From NCBI GenBank assembly GCA_934438175.1, contig CAKSBH010000006.1, forward strand, positions 57,605 to 121,604: a stretch of 64,000 bases of DNA, given 5' to 3'. Each line of letters opens with the position of its first letter. Within the stretch, counting starts at the first letter, position 1. The position numbers and the translations under genes are program-made. Shown here in pieces: positions 1-9,520 of the stretch. The notes beneath the pieces are model-generated. The model was not told where the DNA came from and did not search any database. It worked only from the letters and a program-made list of their open reading frames with translations. Source of the stretch: an uncultured Eubacteriales bacterium. Its GTDB lineage: Bacteria; Bacillota; Clostridia; Oscillospirales; UBA644.

Positions 1-1
1 T

Positions 2-352
2 TCCCCGAACGGCGTGTTTGTCGTTGCCATGGAATGTGCTTACGAACCGTTCAACTGGACGGAGATCGGTAAGAAAACCGAGGGCGCCGTTGCCATCACC
101 GGTGAGGGCAAGGATAATCTGTATGCCAACGGCTACGATGTGCGCATCGCGCAGTACATTGCCGACAAGCTGGGCATGACGCTGGAGATCCGTTCCGAAA
201 AATGGGACAATCTGGTTCCTTCTCTGAATGCCGGCTCCGTCACGGCAATCATCGCCGGCATGAGCCCCACCGCCGACCGTCAGAAGGAAGTGGATTTTAC
301 CGACGTGTACTATTCCTCCAACCTGGTGATTGTCTACAAGAAATCCCGATAA
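2..352 (+). pseudogene. polar amino-acid ABC transporter substrate-binding protein, 5' partial and C-terminally truncated
   Basis: The frame is open to the left window edge, so the start and export signal lie upstream. What is visible is the first half of lobe 1 of a family-3 solute-binding protein: the entry strand VFVVAMECAYEPFNW, the GYDVRIAQYIADKLG segment and MSPTADRQKEVDFTDVYY. The family normally continues for well over 100 residues (rest of lobe 1, hinge, lobe 2), but here the frame stops after YKKSR at 350-352. The ribosome-binding site of the permease follows within a few bases, and no lobe-2 coding remnant is present in another frame. This points to an internal deletion (or an assembly collapse) rather than a frameshift. 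The product should not fold into a functional two-lobe receptor. Confidence 0.75.
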
Positions 353-368
353 GTAAAGGTCTTTGATT

Positions 369-1145
369 ATGTTTCTGAGTGAAGTTTGGAGCATTGTGGT
401 CGAATACCGCGATGTGCTTCTGCGCGGCATCGGCTTTACGATGCTCATTGCCCTGATCGGCACGGTCGCCGGGCTTGCCATCGGTCTTCTCACCGGCATT
501 CTCCGCACCATGCCCAAATCCAAAAACGGTTTTGTGCGTGCGCTGCAGACGGTTCTGAACGCCGTCATTGCCGTGTATGTCGAGGTCTTCCGTGGCACTC
601 CGATGATGGTGCAGGCGATGGTGATTTACTGGGGCTTTGCGTTCGCCTCCGGCGGACAGACCCTGCCTCTCATTCCTTCCGGAATCCTCATTGTTTCCGT
701 CAATACGGGTGCTTATATGGCGGAGATTGTCCGCGGCGGCATCATCAGCATTGACAAGGGACAGTTCGAGGGGGCGCAGTCCATCGGAATGACCCACGCG
801 CAGACCATGTTCTCGGTCATCCTGCCGCAGGTTCTGCGCAACATCCTGCCTTCTGTCAGCAATGAGTTCGTCATCAACATCAAGGATACCTCCGTGCTCA
901 ACGTCATCGGCGTGACGGAGCTGTACTTTTTCGCCGGCATCATTTACAAGGATACGCTCAAGGTCTTTCAGACCTACTTCGTGGTCTGTGTGCTGTATTT
1001 TATCCTGACGTTCGTCATCACCCGTCTTCTCCGCTTTGCGGAAAAGAAACTGGAGGGCAAGGAGAATTACACCATCTTCGGCTCTCAGACCGATCCGCAG
1101 GCAGAGATTCACATCCGGAAGGAGGAACCCCGTTATGACGCCTGA
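369..1145 (+). CDS. polar amino-acid ABC transporter permease (HisM/GlnP family)
   Basis: About 258 residues with the hydrophobic pattern of a five-helix amino-acid permease and the cytoplasmic EAA loop ([13 protein letters not shown] ... [11 protein letters not shown]) that docks on the ATPase. The start was set at ATG 369, not an upstream TTG, because AAAGGT at 355-360 sits 8 bases before it. The stop overlaps the ATPase start by 11 bases, so the two are translationally coupled. The pair should form a membrane-embedded importer (two permeases, two ATPases) fed by the truncated binding protein upstream or by another one encoded elsewhere. Substrate cannot be read from sequence; polar amino acids are the family norm. 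Confidence 0.93.
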   Translation: MFLSEVWSIVVEYRDVLLRGIGFTMLIALIGTVAGLAIGLLTGILRTMPKSKNGFVRALQTVLNAVIAVYVEVFRGTPMMVQAMVIYWGFAFASGGQTLPLIPSGILIVSVNTGAYMAEIVRGGIISIDKGQFEGAQSIGMTHAQTMFSVILPQVLRNILPSVSNEFVINIKDTSVLNVIGVTELYFFAGIIYKDTLKVFQTYFVVCVLYFILTFVITRLLRFAEKKLEGKENYTIFGSQTDPQAEIHIRKEEPRYDA

Positions 1146-1881
1146 AACCCCGGTGATTGAACTGCGTCATCTCAAAAAGGACTTCGGCGACCACCACGTT
1201 CTTTCAGACATCAACCTCACGGTTTCTTCCGGTGAGGTGGTCAGCATCATCGGCTCTTCCGGCAGCGGCAAAAGCACCTGTCTGCGCTGCGTCAACCTGC
1301 TGGAGACCCCCACGGACGGCGAGATCCTGTGGCACGGAAAGAACATCCGCACCGAGATTCCTTCCTTATATGATTACCGTGCCAAAGTGGTCATGGTTTT
1401 TCAGCAGTTCAATCTGTTCAACAACATGACCGTTCTGAAAAACTGCATGATCGGTCAGATGAAAGTTCTGAAGCGCTCCCGGGAAGAGGCGGAACAAAAA
1501 GCGCTTGCGTTTCTGGATCGTGTGGGAATGCTTCCGTACCGGAACGCCCGTCCTGCCCAGCTGTCGGGCGGACAGAAGCAGCGTGTGGCAATTGCCCGCG
1601 CCCTGGCGATGGAGCCGGAGGTTCTGCTGTTTGACGAGCCGACTTCGGCACTCGATCCGCAGATGGTGGGCGAGGTGCTGGACGTTATGAAGCGGCTTGC
1701 CGCCTCGGGAATGACCATGCTGGTGGTCACACACGAGATGGCGTTTGCCCGCGACGTTTCGGATAAGGTGGTGTTTATGGCAGACGGTGTTGTCTGCGAA
1801 CAGGGCACCCCGCAGGAGATTTTCTCCGATCCGAAGAATCCCCGTACCCGCGACTTCCTGGCACGCTTTCTCCGGGGCTGA
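1135..1881 (+). CDS. polar amino-acid ABC transporter ATP-binding protein (GlnQ/HisP family)
   Basis: 248 residues from ATG 1135, preceded by GGAGG at 1121-1125. All nucleotide-binding motifs are present: Walker [11 protein letters not shown]-loop FQQFNLF, signature LSGGQKQR, Walker [12 protein letters not shown] and the H-loop VVTHEM. Close to the normal 240-250 residues for GlnQ-type ATPases. It energises the adjoining permease. The gene is followed by a strong intrinsic terminator, so this is the last gene of the importer operon. Confidence 0.96.
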   Translation: MTPETPVIELRHLKKDFGDHHVLSDINLTVSSGEVVSIIGSSGSGKSTCLRCVNLLETPTDGEILWHGKNIRTEIPSLYDYRAKVVMVFQQFNLFNNMTVLKNCMIGQMKVLKRSREEAEQKALAFLDRVGMLPYRNARPAQLSGGQKQRVAIARALAMEPEVLLFDEPTSALDPQMVGEVLDVMKRLAASGMTMLVVTHEMAFARDVSDKVVFMADGVVCEQGTPQEIFSDPKNPRTRDFLARFLRG

Positions 1882-1897
1882 TTCCCTCAAAACCACA

Positions 1898-1935
1898 AAA
1901 CCCGCCTTTCCGGAGGCGGGTTTGCTTATTTTTTT
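1898..1935 (+). terminator. intrinsic terminator of the amino-acid ABC operon
   Basis: Perfect 10-bp stem AAACCCGCCT (1898-1907) / AGGCGGGTTT (1914-1923) with a six-base loop, followed by a T-rich tract to 1935. Confidence 0.9.
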
Positions 1936-1997
1936 GAAAGTTCACAAAAAATTCACAATTTCCGCGCGGATTTCCGAAACAAATTCGAGAAAAACTC

Positions 1998-2026
1998 TTG
2001 CAATTTGCGGGGGAGTGTGGTATAAT
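1998..2026 (+). promoter_or_regulatory. sigma-A promoter of the S10-spc-alpha superoperon
   Basis: TTGCAA (1998-2003), a 17-base spacer and a perfect TATAAT (2021-2026). It lies about 360 bases upstream of rpsJ with no other gene between. The rpsT promoter at 57845-57873 uses the same TTGCAA/TATAAT pair. Confidence 0.9.
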
Positions 2027-2032
2027 ATCCGG

Positions 2033-2386
2033 GCATGGCAAAAATGCGTAATGCGTTGACCCCGGAGGTTGCTGAAATCCGCCACGGTAAACGGCGGCAG
2101 GGAATTTCGGGCGAGCATCATCCAAAGTGATTGGATCTACCGAATTTAGTTGATGTAAGGAAAAAGACGCAGACCGACCTGACTTCAGGCGTCCGGTGCG
2201 CACTCTTACTTTACCACTCAACATGGTTTTGTGTTCGGAACGGTTGCCCTGTTTCCGAATTTTGTTTTGTCAAAAACATGAAACACACGGATGAGTGTTC
2301 GGTTTCCAACTCAAAAAAATTTCCTTTGGGGCGAAAGCCCTGCGGGGCGAACCCCCAAACCTATTCTATTGAGGAGGCGAACGAAA
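2033..2386 (+). promoter_or_regulatory. long 5' leader of the S10 operon with candidate attenuator
   Basis: This roughly 350-base stretch contains no credible gene. It holds several hairpins: a nested structure around 2166-2195 with an inner CCTG-ACTT-CAGG stem-loop; TTCGGAA (2234-2240) / TTCCGAA (2253-2259) followed by TTTTGTTTTG to about 2270, which looks like a weak intrinsic terminator; and TTTGGGG (2325-2331) / CCCCAAA (2353-2359) just before the rpsJ ribosome-binding site GAGGAGG (2371-2377). Autogenous control of ribosomal-protein operons through leader RNA is well known, but I cannot assign this leader to a described class. Confidence 0.55.
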
Positions 2387-2695
2387 ATGGCAAACGAGAA
2401 AATGAGAATCCGCTTGAAATCTTACGACCACAATCTTGTTGATATGTCGGCAGCGAAAGTTGTTGAAACAGCAAAAAGATTCGGTGCGGAGGTGTCCGGT
2501 CCCATTCCGCTGCCCACGGAGAAGGAAGTTGTTACGATTCTTCGTGCTGTCTTCAAATATAAAGACAGCCGTGAGCAGTTTGAAACACGGACGCACAAGC
2601 GCGTCATTGATATTCTGAAGCCCGACAAGAAAATTGTCGATGCGCTGATGAACATCGAACTTCCCGCAGGCGTTGACATCGAAATCAAGATGTAA
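2387..2695 (+). CDS. rpsJ: 30S ribosomal protein S10
   Basis: 102 residues, the standard bacterial length, starting [15 protein letters not shown] and ending IEIKM. An in-frame upstream extension to 2291 was discarded because GAGGAGG (2371-2377) points to ATG 2387. S10 belongs to the 30S head and, as NusE, pairs with NusB in transcription antitermination. First gene of the superoperon, as usual in Firmicutes. Confidence 0.98.
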   Translation: MANEKMRIRLKSYDHNLVDMSAAKVVETAKRFGAEVSGPIPLPTEKEVVTILRAVFKYKDSREQFETRTHKRVIDILKPDKKIVDALMNIELPAGVDIEIKM

Positions 2696-2833
2696 CCGGC
2701 AAAACCCTTTGTCATGCAGAAAAAAGAGTTTCAACGGCTTTCCTTCCAAATAATATAAAGCCGTTCCCGGAATGCGGATGCATTCTGCGGTCATGTTGGC
2801 AAACGCCAACCAATAACCGAAAGGAGAATTGAA
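2696..2833 (+). promoter_or_regulatory. hairpin-rich rpsJ-rplC spacer
   Basis: The longest gap inside the S10 cluster. It carries a stem ACGGCTTT/AAAGCCGT (about 2737-2765), and a tight hairpin TTGGC-AAAC-GCCAA (about 2798-2811) shortly before the rplC ribosome-binding site. No T tract follows either one, so mRNA processing or translational control is more likely than termination. Function is inferred only. Confidence 0.4.
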
Positions 2834-3466
2834 ATGGAAAAAGGTATCATTGGCAAGAAGGTCGGTATGACCCAGCTGTTCACCGAAACGGGCGCCGTTG
2901 TTCCCGTCACGGTCGTGGAAGTCGGTCCCTGCGTCGTCGTTCAGAAGAAGACGGTGGAGAACGACGGCTACGAAGCCGTTCAGCTCGGTTTTGACGACAT
3001 GAGAGCAAAACTTGTGGTCAAACCCCGCAAAGGTCATTTCGACAAAGCACAGGTCGCTTACAAGAGAGTCCTCAAGGAGTTCAAACTGGATAACAGCGCT
3101 TCTCTGAACGTCGGCGACATCATCAAGGCAGACGTGTTCGCGGCGAACGACAAGGTCGACGTCACGGGCGTATCCAAAGGCAAGGGCTATCAGGGCACCA
3201 TCAAGAGATGCGGGTTCCACACCGGTCCGATGGCTCACGGCTCCGGATACCACAGACATCAGGGTTCTATGGGCTCCAACACCGACCCGTCCCGTGTTTT
3301 CAAAGGCAAGGGTATGCCGGGTCACATGGGCAGCGAACAGGTCACAATTCAGAATCTGCGCATCGTCAAGGTTGACGCAGAAAACAATCTGATTGCGATC
3401 AAGGGCGCAATCCCCGGTCCCAACGGCGGATTGGTAGTGGTCAAGTCTGCTGTCAAAGGCGCTTAA
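2834..3466 (+). CDS. rplC: 50S ribosomal protein L3
   Basis: 210 residues with the canonical N-terminus [16 protein letters not shown] and the conserved finger region GYQGTIKR ... [10 protein letters not shown] that reaches toward the peptidyl-transferase centre and contains the glutamine methylated in many bacteria. An early 23S rRNA assembly protein. AAAGGAG lies directly upstream. Confidence 0.98.
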   Translation: MEKGIIGKKVGMTQLFTETGAVVPVTVVEVGPCVVVQKKTVENDGYEAVQLGFDDMRAKLVVKPRKGHFDKAQVAYKRVLKEFKLDNSASLNVGDIIKADVFAANDKVDVTGVSKGKGYQGTIKRCGFHTGPMAHGSGYHRHQGSMGSNTDPSRVFKGKGMPGHMGSEQVTIQNLRIVKVDAENNLIAIKGAIPGPNGGLVVVKSAVKGA

Positions 3467-3484
3467 GGGAAGGAGGAAATAACA

Positions 3485-4105
3485 ATGAACGTTAAAGTTT
3501 ACGATATGAACGGCAAGGAAGCCGGCACGATGGAACTGAAAGACGAAATCTTTGCGATTCCCGTCAACGTCGCGCTCCTGCATGAAGCCGTCAAGAATTA
3601 CCTCGCAAACCAGAGACACGGTACGCAGAGCACGCTGACCCGGACGGAAGTTCGCGGCGGCGGCAGGAAGCCGTGGAGACAGAAAGGCACCGGCAGAGCC
3701 AGACAGGGCTCCATCCGTGCTCCCCAGTGGACACACGGCGGCGTCGCTCTCGGCCCCAAGCCCCGTTCTTACCGGTATTCCCTGAACAAAAAAGCAAAGA
3801 GAGTTGCCATGAAGTCGGCTTTCTCCGCCAAACTTGCGGACGAAAATCTGATCGTTCTCGATACGCTGGCATTTGAAGCCCCGAAGACCAAGTCCATGGT
3901 TGCGGTTCTCAAAGCCCTGAACGTTTCCGACAAAGCCCTGGTTGTTCTGCCGGGTCCGGACGTCAATGTGGTCAAGAGCGCGAAGAACCTGCCGGATGTC
4001 AAGGTTCTCTATGTCAACACGCTGAACGTCTACGACATTCTGAAGTACGATAAATTCATCGTCACGAAAGAAGCCGTGGGCAAAATCGAGGAGGTGTACA
4101 GATAA
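3485..4105 (+). CDS. rplD: 50S ribosomal protein L4
   Basis: 206 residues. The basic extended loop ([19 protein letters not shown], about residues 58-76) that lines the peptide exit tunnel is intact. Its TAA shares one base with the rplW start (TAATG), implying translational coupling. In some bacteria L4 represses this operon; no E. coli-type L4 leader target is evident here. Confidence 0.98.
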   Translation: MNVKVYDMNGKEAGTMELKDEIFAIPVNVALLHEAVKNYLANQRHGTQSTLTRTEVRGGGRKPWRQKGTGRARQGSIRAPQWTHGGVALGPKPRSYRYSLNKKAKRVAMKSAFSAKLADENLIVLDTLAFEAPKTKSMVAVLKALNVSDKALVVLPGPDVNVVKSAKNLPDVKVLYVNTLNVYDILKYDKFIVTKEAVGKIEEVYR

Positions 4106-4401
4106 TGAAACACGCACAGGACATTATTCTGACCCCCGTTGTTACGGAGAAATCCATGAGTGTGATCCGCGAGCAGCGGAAATACACGTTCAAAGTTGCT
4201 AAAACGGCGAACAAGATCGAAATCAAACAGGCAGTTGAGGAATTATTCGGCGTCAAGGTCGACGCAGTCAATGTCATGAACTGCGACGGCAAAGAAAGAA
4301 GACGTGGTTACACGCACGGCACGACCGCTTCCTACAAAAAAGCGATCGTAACGCTGACGAAGGATTCCAAGACCATCGCCTTCTTCGACAGCTTGATGTA
4401 A
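4105..4401 (+). CDS. rplW: 50S ribosomal protein L23
   Basis: 98 residues with the family start DIILTPVVTEKSM and the VKVDAVNVMN segment. It sits at the tunnel exit, where it docks trigger factor and SRP. Overlaps rplD by one base and precedes rplB by 14 bases. Confidence 0.98.
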   Translation: MKHAQDIILTPVVTEKSMSVIREQRKYTFKVAKTANKIEIKQAVEELFGVKVDAVNVMNCDGKERRRGYTHGTTASYKKAIVTLTKDSKTIAFFDSLM

Positions 4402-4415
4402 AGGAGTGAAACAGA

Positions 4416-5249
4416 ATGGCTATCAGAGTTTATAAGCCGACCACCCCCGGCAGACGTGGGATGACCGTCTCCCGCTTTGAGGAACTGACGAAGGTCAAGC
4501 CGGAAAGATCACTTCTCGTCAATCTGAAGAAGAACGCCGGCCGTAACAACCAGGGCAAAATCACCGTCCGTCATCAGGGCGGCGGTAACCGCAGAAAATA
4601 CAGAATTATCGACTTCAAGAGAAATACGCAGGAAGCCGCAGCCACGGTTCTGAGCATTGAATACGATCCGAACCGCAGCTCCTACATCGCGCTGGTTCAG
4701 TATGAGGACGGCAAAAAAGCGTATATCCTCGCCCCGCAGAAGCTTACCGTCGGCGACAAGGTTCTTGCCTCCGACCATGCGGATATCAAGCCGGGCAACA
4801 CCATGCAGCTTTCCTTTGTTCCTCTCGGTACGTTTGTTCACAACGTCGAGATCAACCCCGGAAAGGGCGGACAGCTGGTCCGCGCGGCAGGTGCCGGTGC
4901 GCAGGTTCTCGCCAAAGAGAACGGCTATGCTCAGCTTCGTCTTCCGTCCGGTGAAGTCCGCATGATTCCGCTGAACTGCCGTGCAACCATCGGCGTTCTC
5001 GGCAATCTGGATCATGAAAACGTCTCCCGCGGCAAAGCCGGTAAGACCCGCTATCTCGGCATTCGTCCTACGGTCCGCGGCTCGGTCATGAACCCGTGCG
5101 ATCACCCGCTCGGCGGTGGTGAGGGCAAGAGCCCGATCGGTCGTCCCGGACCGGTTACTCCGTGGGGTAAACCGGCTCTCGGCTACAAGACCCGTTCCCG
5201 CAAGAACAAATCCAATAAGTTCATCGTGAAACGCAGAAATGGTAAATAA
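4416..5249 (+). CDS. rplB: 50S ribosomal protein L2
   Basis: 277 residues: RNA-binding OB and SH3 folds followed by the conserved glycine-rich C-terminus ([20 protein letters not shown]). L2 is needed for subunit association and peptidyl transfer. The loop reads [10 protein letters not shown], where most bacterial L2 proteins I know have DHPHGGGEG; this His-to-Leu change near the catalytic-centre loop is worth noting, though probably lineage-typical. Confidence 0.98.
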   Translation: MAIRVYKPTTPGRRGMTVSRFEELTKVKPERSLLVNLKKNAGRNNQGKITVRHQGGGNRRKYRIIDFKRNTQEAAATVLSIEYDPNRSSYIALVQYEDGKKAYILAPQKLTVGDKVLASDHADIKPGNTMQLSFVPLGTFVHNVEINPGKGGQLVRAAGAGAQVLAKENGYAQLRLPSGEVRMIPLNCRATIGVLGNLDHENVSRGKAGKTRYLGIRPTVRGSVMNPCDHPLGGGEGKSPIGRPGPVTPWGKPALGYKTRSRKNKSNKFIVKRRNGK

Positions 5250-5263
5250 GGAGGTGCTGAATC

Positions 5264-5548
5264 ATGGGAAGAAGCGTTAAAAAAGGACCTTATGTCGAAG
5301 CGTCGCTTCTGAAAAAGGTCAGAGAAATGAACAAAACCAATGAAAAACGTGTTGTCAAAACATGGTCCAGAGCGTCCACGATTTTCCCTGAATTCGTCGG
5401 ACACACCTTTGCAGTCCATGACGGCAAGAAACACGTTCCCGTATACGTCACCGAAGACATGGTCGGACACCGCCTCGGCGAGTTTGCTCCCACCCGTATC
5501 TTCAAGGGGCACTCCGGCTCCAAGACGTCCAATACGTCGGGCAAATAA
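5264..5548 (+). CDS. rpsS: 30S ribosomal protein S19
   Basis: 94 residues: [18 protein letters not shown], then [20 protein letters not shown] and GEFAPTR, all family signatures. Binds the 30S head next to S13. Good GGAGG site and 14-base gap from rplB. Confidence 0.98.
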   Translation: MGRSVKKGPYVEASLLKKVREMNKTNEKRVVKTWSRASTIFPEFVGHTFAVHDGKKHVPVYVTEDMVGHRLGEFAPTRIFKGHSGSKTSNTSGK

Positions 5549-5573
5549 GTCGCAGGAGGTTTAGAGAGAATTT

Positions 5574-5909
5574 ATGGAAGCCAAAGCTTATTTAAGAGGA
5601 CTCCGCATTACACCCCGTAAAGTCGGAATCGTCCTGGATCTGGTCAGAAACAAGCCCGTCGGCACCGCCATCGCCATTCTTCAGAATACTCCGAAAGCGG
5701 CAAGCACACCGGTGCTGAAACTTCTCAAATCCGCCATCGCAAACGCCGAAAACAACTTCGGCATGGACGTCAGCAAGCTGTACGTCAAAACCTGCTATGT
5801 CGGTCCGGGAAGCACCATGAAGAGAAGAATGCCGAGAGCTCGCGGAAGCGCGGACGTCATTCTTAAAAGATCCTCGCACGTAACGATGATCGTTGCGGAA
5901 AAAGACTGA
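5574..5909 (+). CDS. rplV: 50S ribosomal protein L22
   Basis: 111 residues ending in the beta-hairpin MKRRMPRARGSAD that forms part of the exit-tunnel constriction, the site of macrolide-resistance changes in other bacteria. Length is normal. SD AGGAGGT upstream. Confidence 0.98.
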   Translation: MEAKAYLRGLRITPRKVGIVLDLVRNKPVGTAIAILQNTPKAASTPVLKLLKSAIANAENNFGMDVSKLYVKTCYVGPGSTMKRRMPRARGSADVILKRSSHVTMIVAEKD

Positions 5910-5926
5910 GAAAGGAGTAAAACATT

Positions 5927-6622
5927 ATGGGACAGAAAGTGAATCCGCACGGCATTCGGGTCGGCATCATCCGCAACTGGGACTCCAGATGGTTTGCTCG
6001 TGATGATCTTTTCGGCGATCTCGTGGTCGAGGACAACAAGATCCGCAAATTCATCAAGAAAAGACTCGCCAATGCCGGCATTCCGAAAATTGAAATCGAA
6101 CGGGACAATTCCGGAAAAGTCCGCATTTTGATCCACTGCTCCCGTCCGGGTACCGTAATCGGTAAAGGCGGACAGGAAATCGAGAAACTGCGCGTCGAGG
6201 TTGAAAAACTCATCGGCAAGTCGGTCGCTCTCACCATCGTGGAAGAAAAACGCATTGACCTCAACGCACAGCTGGTGGCAGAACGCATTGCACAGGATCT
6301 GGAGAAGAGAATTTCCTTCCGTCGTGCAACGAGAGGTGCCATTGACCGTGCCATGAAGTCGGGCGCGAAAGGTATCAAGACCTGCGTCTCCGGACGTCTG
6401 GGCGGCGCGGAAATCGCGCGTACCGAGCATTATCACGAAGGAACCATCCCCCTGCAGACTCTGCGTGCCGACATTGACTACGGCTTTGCGGAGGCGGCAA
6501 CGACATACGGACGCATCGGCGTAAAGGTATGGATCTACAAGGGTGAGATCCTGAACGTGGGCAAGAAGTTTGCAGTAAGGGAGGATAAGCGCCATGTTAA
6601 TGCCAAAAAGAGTAAAGTATAG
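5927..6622 (+). CDS. rpsC: 30S ribosomal protein S3
   Basis: 231 residues. Begins [13 protein letters not shown]; a type-II KH domain with GKGG ([15 protein letters not shown]) is followed by the C-terminal S3 fold ending in [13 protein letters not shown] residues. With S4 and S5 it lines the mRNA entry tunnel. Its 3' end overlaps rplP by 29 bases. Confidence 0.98.
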   Translation: MGQKVNPHGIRVGIIRNWDSRWFARDDLFGDLVVEDNKIRKFIKKRLANAGIPKIEIERDNSGKVRILIHCSRPGTVIGKGGQEIEKLRVEVEKLIGKSVALTIVEEKRIDLNAQLVAERIAQDLEKRISFRRATRGAIDRAMKSGAKGIKTCVSGRLGGAEIARTEHYHEGTIPLQTLRADIDYGFAEAATTYGRIGVKVWIYKGEILNVGKKFAVREDKRHVNAKKSKV

Positions 6623-7046
6623 AAGAGTGCATCGGGGCAGAATGACCGGTAAGGCATACCGTGGCAACAAGGTGTCCAGCGGTGAATACGGTCTGGTCGC
6701 TCTTGAGCCGGCATGGGTCACATCCAATCAGATTGAGGCAGCCCGTGTTGCTATGACCCGTTATATCAAAAGAGGCGGACAGGTCTGGATCAAGATCTTC
6801 CCCGACAAACCGGTTACGAAAAAGCCCGCTGAAACCCGCATGGGTTCCGGTAAAGGCGCTCCCGAATACTGGGTTGCGGTTGTAAAACCGGGCCGTGTTA
6901 TGTTTGAAATGGCAGGCATTTCGGAAGAGGTTGCCCGTGAGGCCATGCGTCTCGCCAGCCACAAACTTCCGCTCAAGACGAAATTCGTGAAAAAAGAGGA
7001 TTTCGCGGCAGAGCCGGACGCAACCGTCGGAGGTGACGCATCATGA
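6594..7046 (+). CDS. rplP: 50S ribosomal protein L16
   Basis: 150 residues starting [20 protein letters not shown] 6594 is preferred to ATG 6600 because GGGAGG lies about 8 bases before it; this makes a 29-base overlap with rpsC. L16 organises the A-site side of the 50S. The C-terminal 10 residues ([12 protein letters not shown]) are an acidic tail beyond the core. Overlaps rpmC by four bases (ATGA). Confidence 0.97.
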   Translation: MLMPKRVKYRRVHRGRMTGKAYRGNKVSSGEYGLVALEPAWVTSNQIEAARVAMTRYIKRGGQVWIKIFPDKPVTKKPAETRMGSGKGAPEYWVAVVKPGRVMFEMAGISEEVAREAMRLASHKLPLKTKFVKKEDFAAEPDATVGGDAS

Positions 7047-7246
7047 AAAAGAAAGAATTAGACGCTCTGAAGGCGCTCAGCGTAGGGGAACTGGAAACGA
7101 AACTCGCTGATCTGAAAAAGGAACTGTTCGGTCTTCGTTTTCAGCATGCGACAAATCAGCTCGACAACCCGAAGCAGCTCACCTTCATCCGCAGAGATAT
7201 CGCCAGAGTCGAAACTCTTCTGCGTGAAAAACAGAGTAACGGCTGA
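7043..7246 (+). CDS. rpmC: 50S ribosomal protein L29
   Basis: 67 residues, a two-helix antiparallel coiled coil with the signature [16 protein letters not shown]. Located at the exit-tunnel rim with L23. Starts inside the rplP stop codon region (ATGA). Confidence 0.98.
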   Translation: MKKKELDALKALSVGELETKLADLKKELFGLRFQHATNQLDNPKQLTFIRRDIARVETLLREKQSNG

Positions 7247-7261
7247 TGGGAGGATTGAACG

Positions 7262-7519
7262 ATGAGCGATAGAGCAATTAGAAAAACGAGAATCGGACTG
7301 GTCGTTTCCGATAAAATGGATAAGACCGTCGTGGTCGCCCTCCGTGAGAACGAGCGGCATCCTCTTTATAAAAAGGTTGTCCGTTCCACTTACAAGTTGA
7401 AGGCGCACGATGAGAACAATGCGTGCAAGGTCGGCGACAGAGTTCTTGTTATGGAAACAAGACCGCTGTCCAAGGACAAGAGATGGCGCGTGGTTGAGAT
7501 CGTCGAAAAGGCGAAGTAA
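7262..7519 (+). CDS. rpsQ: 30S ribosomal protein S17
   Basis: 85 residues, OB fold with the signature [18 protein letters not shown] and the [17 protein letters not shown]-terminus. An 89-base gap to rplN follows, with no terminator. Confidence 0.98.
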   Translation: MSDRAIRKTRIGLVVSDKMDKTVVVALRENERHPLYKKVVRSTYKLKAHDENNACKVGDRVLVMETRPLSKDKRWRVVEIVEKAK

Positions 7520-7608
7520 ACCCGCGAAAGAACTGCAGGTATGCACAGCGAAAGCAAGTATACCGATGAAACTCAAAGCAGTTTGAAAAACAGAAAAGGA
7601 GAATTCCC

Positions 7609-7977
7609 ATGATTCAACAACAGACGTTTCTCCAGGTCGCTGACAACACGGGCGCGAAAGAACTCATGTGCATCCGCGTACTCGGCGGTTCGGGAAGAAA
7701 ATTCGCCAACATCGGCGATGTGATCGTTTGCAGCGTCAAGAAGGCCCAGCCGAACGGCGCTGTGAAAAAGGGTGAGGTCGTCAAGGCAGTTGTTGTCCGC
7801 AGTGTGAGAGGTCTGCGCAGAGCAGACGGCTCTTACATCAAATTCGATGAGAACGCTGCGGTCCTGATTAAGGACGACAAAACCCCGAGAGGGACCCGTA
7901 TCTTCGGGCCCGTTGCGAGAGAACTGAGAGATAAGGAATACACCAAGATCCTGTCTCTTGCTCCCGAAGTTCTGTAA
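7609..7977 (+). CDS. rplN: 50S ribosomal protein L14
   Basis: 122 residues starting [19 protein letters not shown], with [14 protein letters not shown] near the C-terminus. Forms the bridge with 16S rRNA and is the binding site of the silencing factor RsfS. Start preceded by AAAGGAG. Confidence 0.98.
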   Translation: MIQQQTFLQVADNTGAKELMCIRVLGGSGRKFANIGDVIVCSVKKAQPNGAVKKGEVVKAVVVRSVRGLRRADGSYIKFDENAAVLIKDDKTPRGTRIFGPVARELRDKEYTKILSLAPEVL

Positions 7978-7991
7978 GGAGGAAAGACACG

Positions 7992-8306
7992 ATGAAAACA
8001 CTGCACATCAAGTCCGGCGATCAGGTTCAGATCATTTCCGGCAGAAGCAAAGGCGCGCAGGGTAAGGTCGTTGCCGTTTCCCCTTCGGAAGGCAAAGTCA
8101 TTATCGAGGGTGCAAACCTTGTGACCAAGCACGTGAAACCCCGCAGACAGGGCGAAACGGGCGGCATCGTCAAAGCCGAGGGCTCTCTGTATGCCTGCAA
8201 GGTCATGCTGGTCTGCCCCACCTGCAAAAAGCCCGTCCGTGTCGGCTACCGTGTCGAGGACGGCAAAAAAGTTCGGTTTTGCGTAAAATGCAAAACGGTT
8301 CTGTAA
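7992..8306 (+). CDS. rplX: 50S ribosomal protein L24 (zinc-ribbon form)
   Basis: 104 residues. KOW motif at the N-terminus (SGDQVQIISGRSKG), then a C-terminal zinc ribbon with CPTC and CVKC pairs. L24 nucleates 50S assembly. The cysteine-bearing form is one of two alternatives in bacteria. Confidence 0.98.
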   Translation: MKTLHIKSGDQVQIISGRSKGAQGKVVAVSPSEGKVIIEGANLVTKHVKPRRQGETGGIVKAEGSLYACKVMLVCPTCKKPVRVGYRVEDGKKVRFCVKCKTVL

Positions 8307-8324
8307 GAGGAGGAGGAGTTATCT

Positions 8325-8864
8325 ATGTCCAAGATGAGTGAACTGTACAAGAACGAAGTGGCTCCCGCTCTGATGAAGAAATTCAACTACAAGAGCCCGA
8401 TGCAGATTCCCAAAATCGAAAAAATCGTAATCAACGTCGGCTGCGGCGAAGCGAAAGAAAACACCAAGGTGATCGACGCCGTGTCGAACGACCTGTCGCT
8501 GATCTCCGGTCAGCATCCGGTGACGTGCAAGGCAAGAAAATCCGTTGCGAACTTCAAGGTTCGTAAAGGCATGCCCATCGGCGTGAAGGTCACGCTGCGC
8601 GGCGAAAGAATGTACGCCTTCATGGAAAAGCTGTTCGGTTTTGCTCTTCCGAGAGTCCGTGACTTCCGCGGAATCAACCCGAACTCCTTTGACGGCAGAG
8701 GAAACTACTCCTTTGGCATCAAAGAGCAGTTGATCTTCCCGGAAATCGAGTACGACAAGATCGACAAAATCCGTGGCATGGACATCATGTTTGTAACAAC
8801 GGCAACCAAAGACGAAGAAGCCAAAGAACTTCTGACGCTGATGGGCGCGCCGTTCGCGAATTAA
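8325..8864 (+). CDS. rplE: 50S ribosomal protein L5
   Basis: 179 residues with [14 protein letters not shown], the [15 protein letters not shown] stretch and [13 protein letters not shown]. Binds 5S rRNA together with L18. Preceded by an extended GAGGAGGAG site. Confidence 0.98.
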   Translation: MSKMSELYKNEVAPALMKKFNYKSPMQIPKIEKIVINVGCGEAKENTKVIDAVSNDLSLISGQHPVTCKARKSVANFKVRKGMPIGVKVTLRGERMYAFMEKLFGFALPRVRDFRGINPNSFDGRGNYSFGIKEQLIFPEIEYDKIDKIRGMDIMFVTTATKDEEAKELLTLMGAPFAN

Positions 8865-8879
8865 GGAGGAGTATTAGAA

Positions 8880-9065
8880 ATGGCAAAGAAATCCATGATT
8901 CTGAAACAGCAAAAGCCTGCTAAGTACTCTGCCAGAGCATACAACAGATGCAAAATCTGCGGCAGACCTCATGCGTATCTGAGAAAATACGGCATCTGCC
9001 GTATCTGCTTCAGAGAGCTTGCCTATAAGGGAGAAATTCCCGGCGTGAAAAAGGCAAGCTGGTAA
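8880..9065 (+). CDS. rpsN: 30S ribosomal protein S14, zinc-binding type Z
   Basis: 61 residues with CKIC and CRIC pairs forming a zinc knuckle (C24, C27, C40, C43). This is the short C+ form; bacteria with a zinc-responsive C- paralogue carry a second, longer copy elsewhere, which is not in this window. Confidence 0.98.
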   Translation: MAKKSMILKQQKPAKYSARAYNRCKICGRPHAYLRKYGICRICFRELAYKGEIPGVKKASW

Positions 9066-9100
9066 GACATTGAGGAACATTGTATTAGGAGGTTAGAGAT

Positions 9101-9499
9101 ATGATCACGACAGACCCCATTGCCGATATGTTGACTCGGATCCGCAATGCGAATTCTGCGAAGCACGAGAGCGTCGATGTTCCGGCTTCCAACATGAAAA
9201 AGCAGATTGCCCAGATCCTGGTTGATGAGGGCTATATCAAGTCCTTCAACGTCATCGATGACGGCAAACAGGGCGTGCTGAAGGTATTCCTGAAGTACGG
9301 CCCGAATAAATCCAAGGTTCTGCAGGGCATCAAGCGCGTATCGAAACCCGGTCTGCGCATTTATGTCGGCAGAGATGAACTTCCCCAGGTTATGAAAGGC
9401 CTCGGTGTGGCGATTGTTTCCACGTCGAAGGGCATCATGACCGACAAGAAAGCCCGCAAGGACAACGTCGGCGGCGAAGTTCTGGCATTTGTCTGGTAA
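9101..9499 (+). CDS. rpsH: 30S ribosomal protein S8
   Basis: 132 residues: [18 protein letters not shown] at the N-terminus and [13 protein letters not shown] near the C-terminus. Primary 16S binder; in E. coli it represses the spc operon. Confidence 0.98.
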   Translation: MITTDPIADMLTRIRNANSAKHESVDVPASNMKKQIAQILVDEGYIKSFNVIDDGKQGVLKVFLKYGPNKSKVLQGIKRVSKPGLRIYVGRDELPQVMKGLGVAIVSTSKGIMTDKKARKDNVGGEVLAFVW

Positions 9500-9520
9500 A
9501 AGATTCGGAGGTTAAACAAG

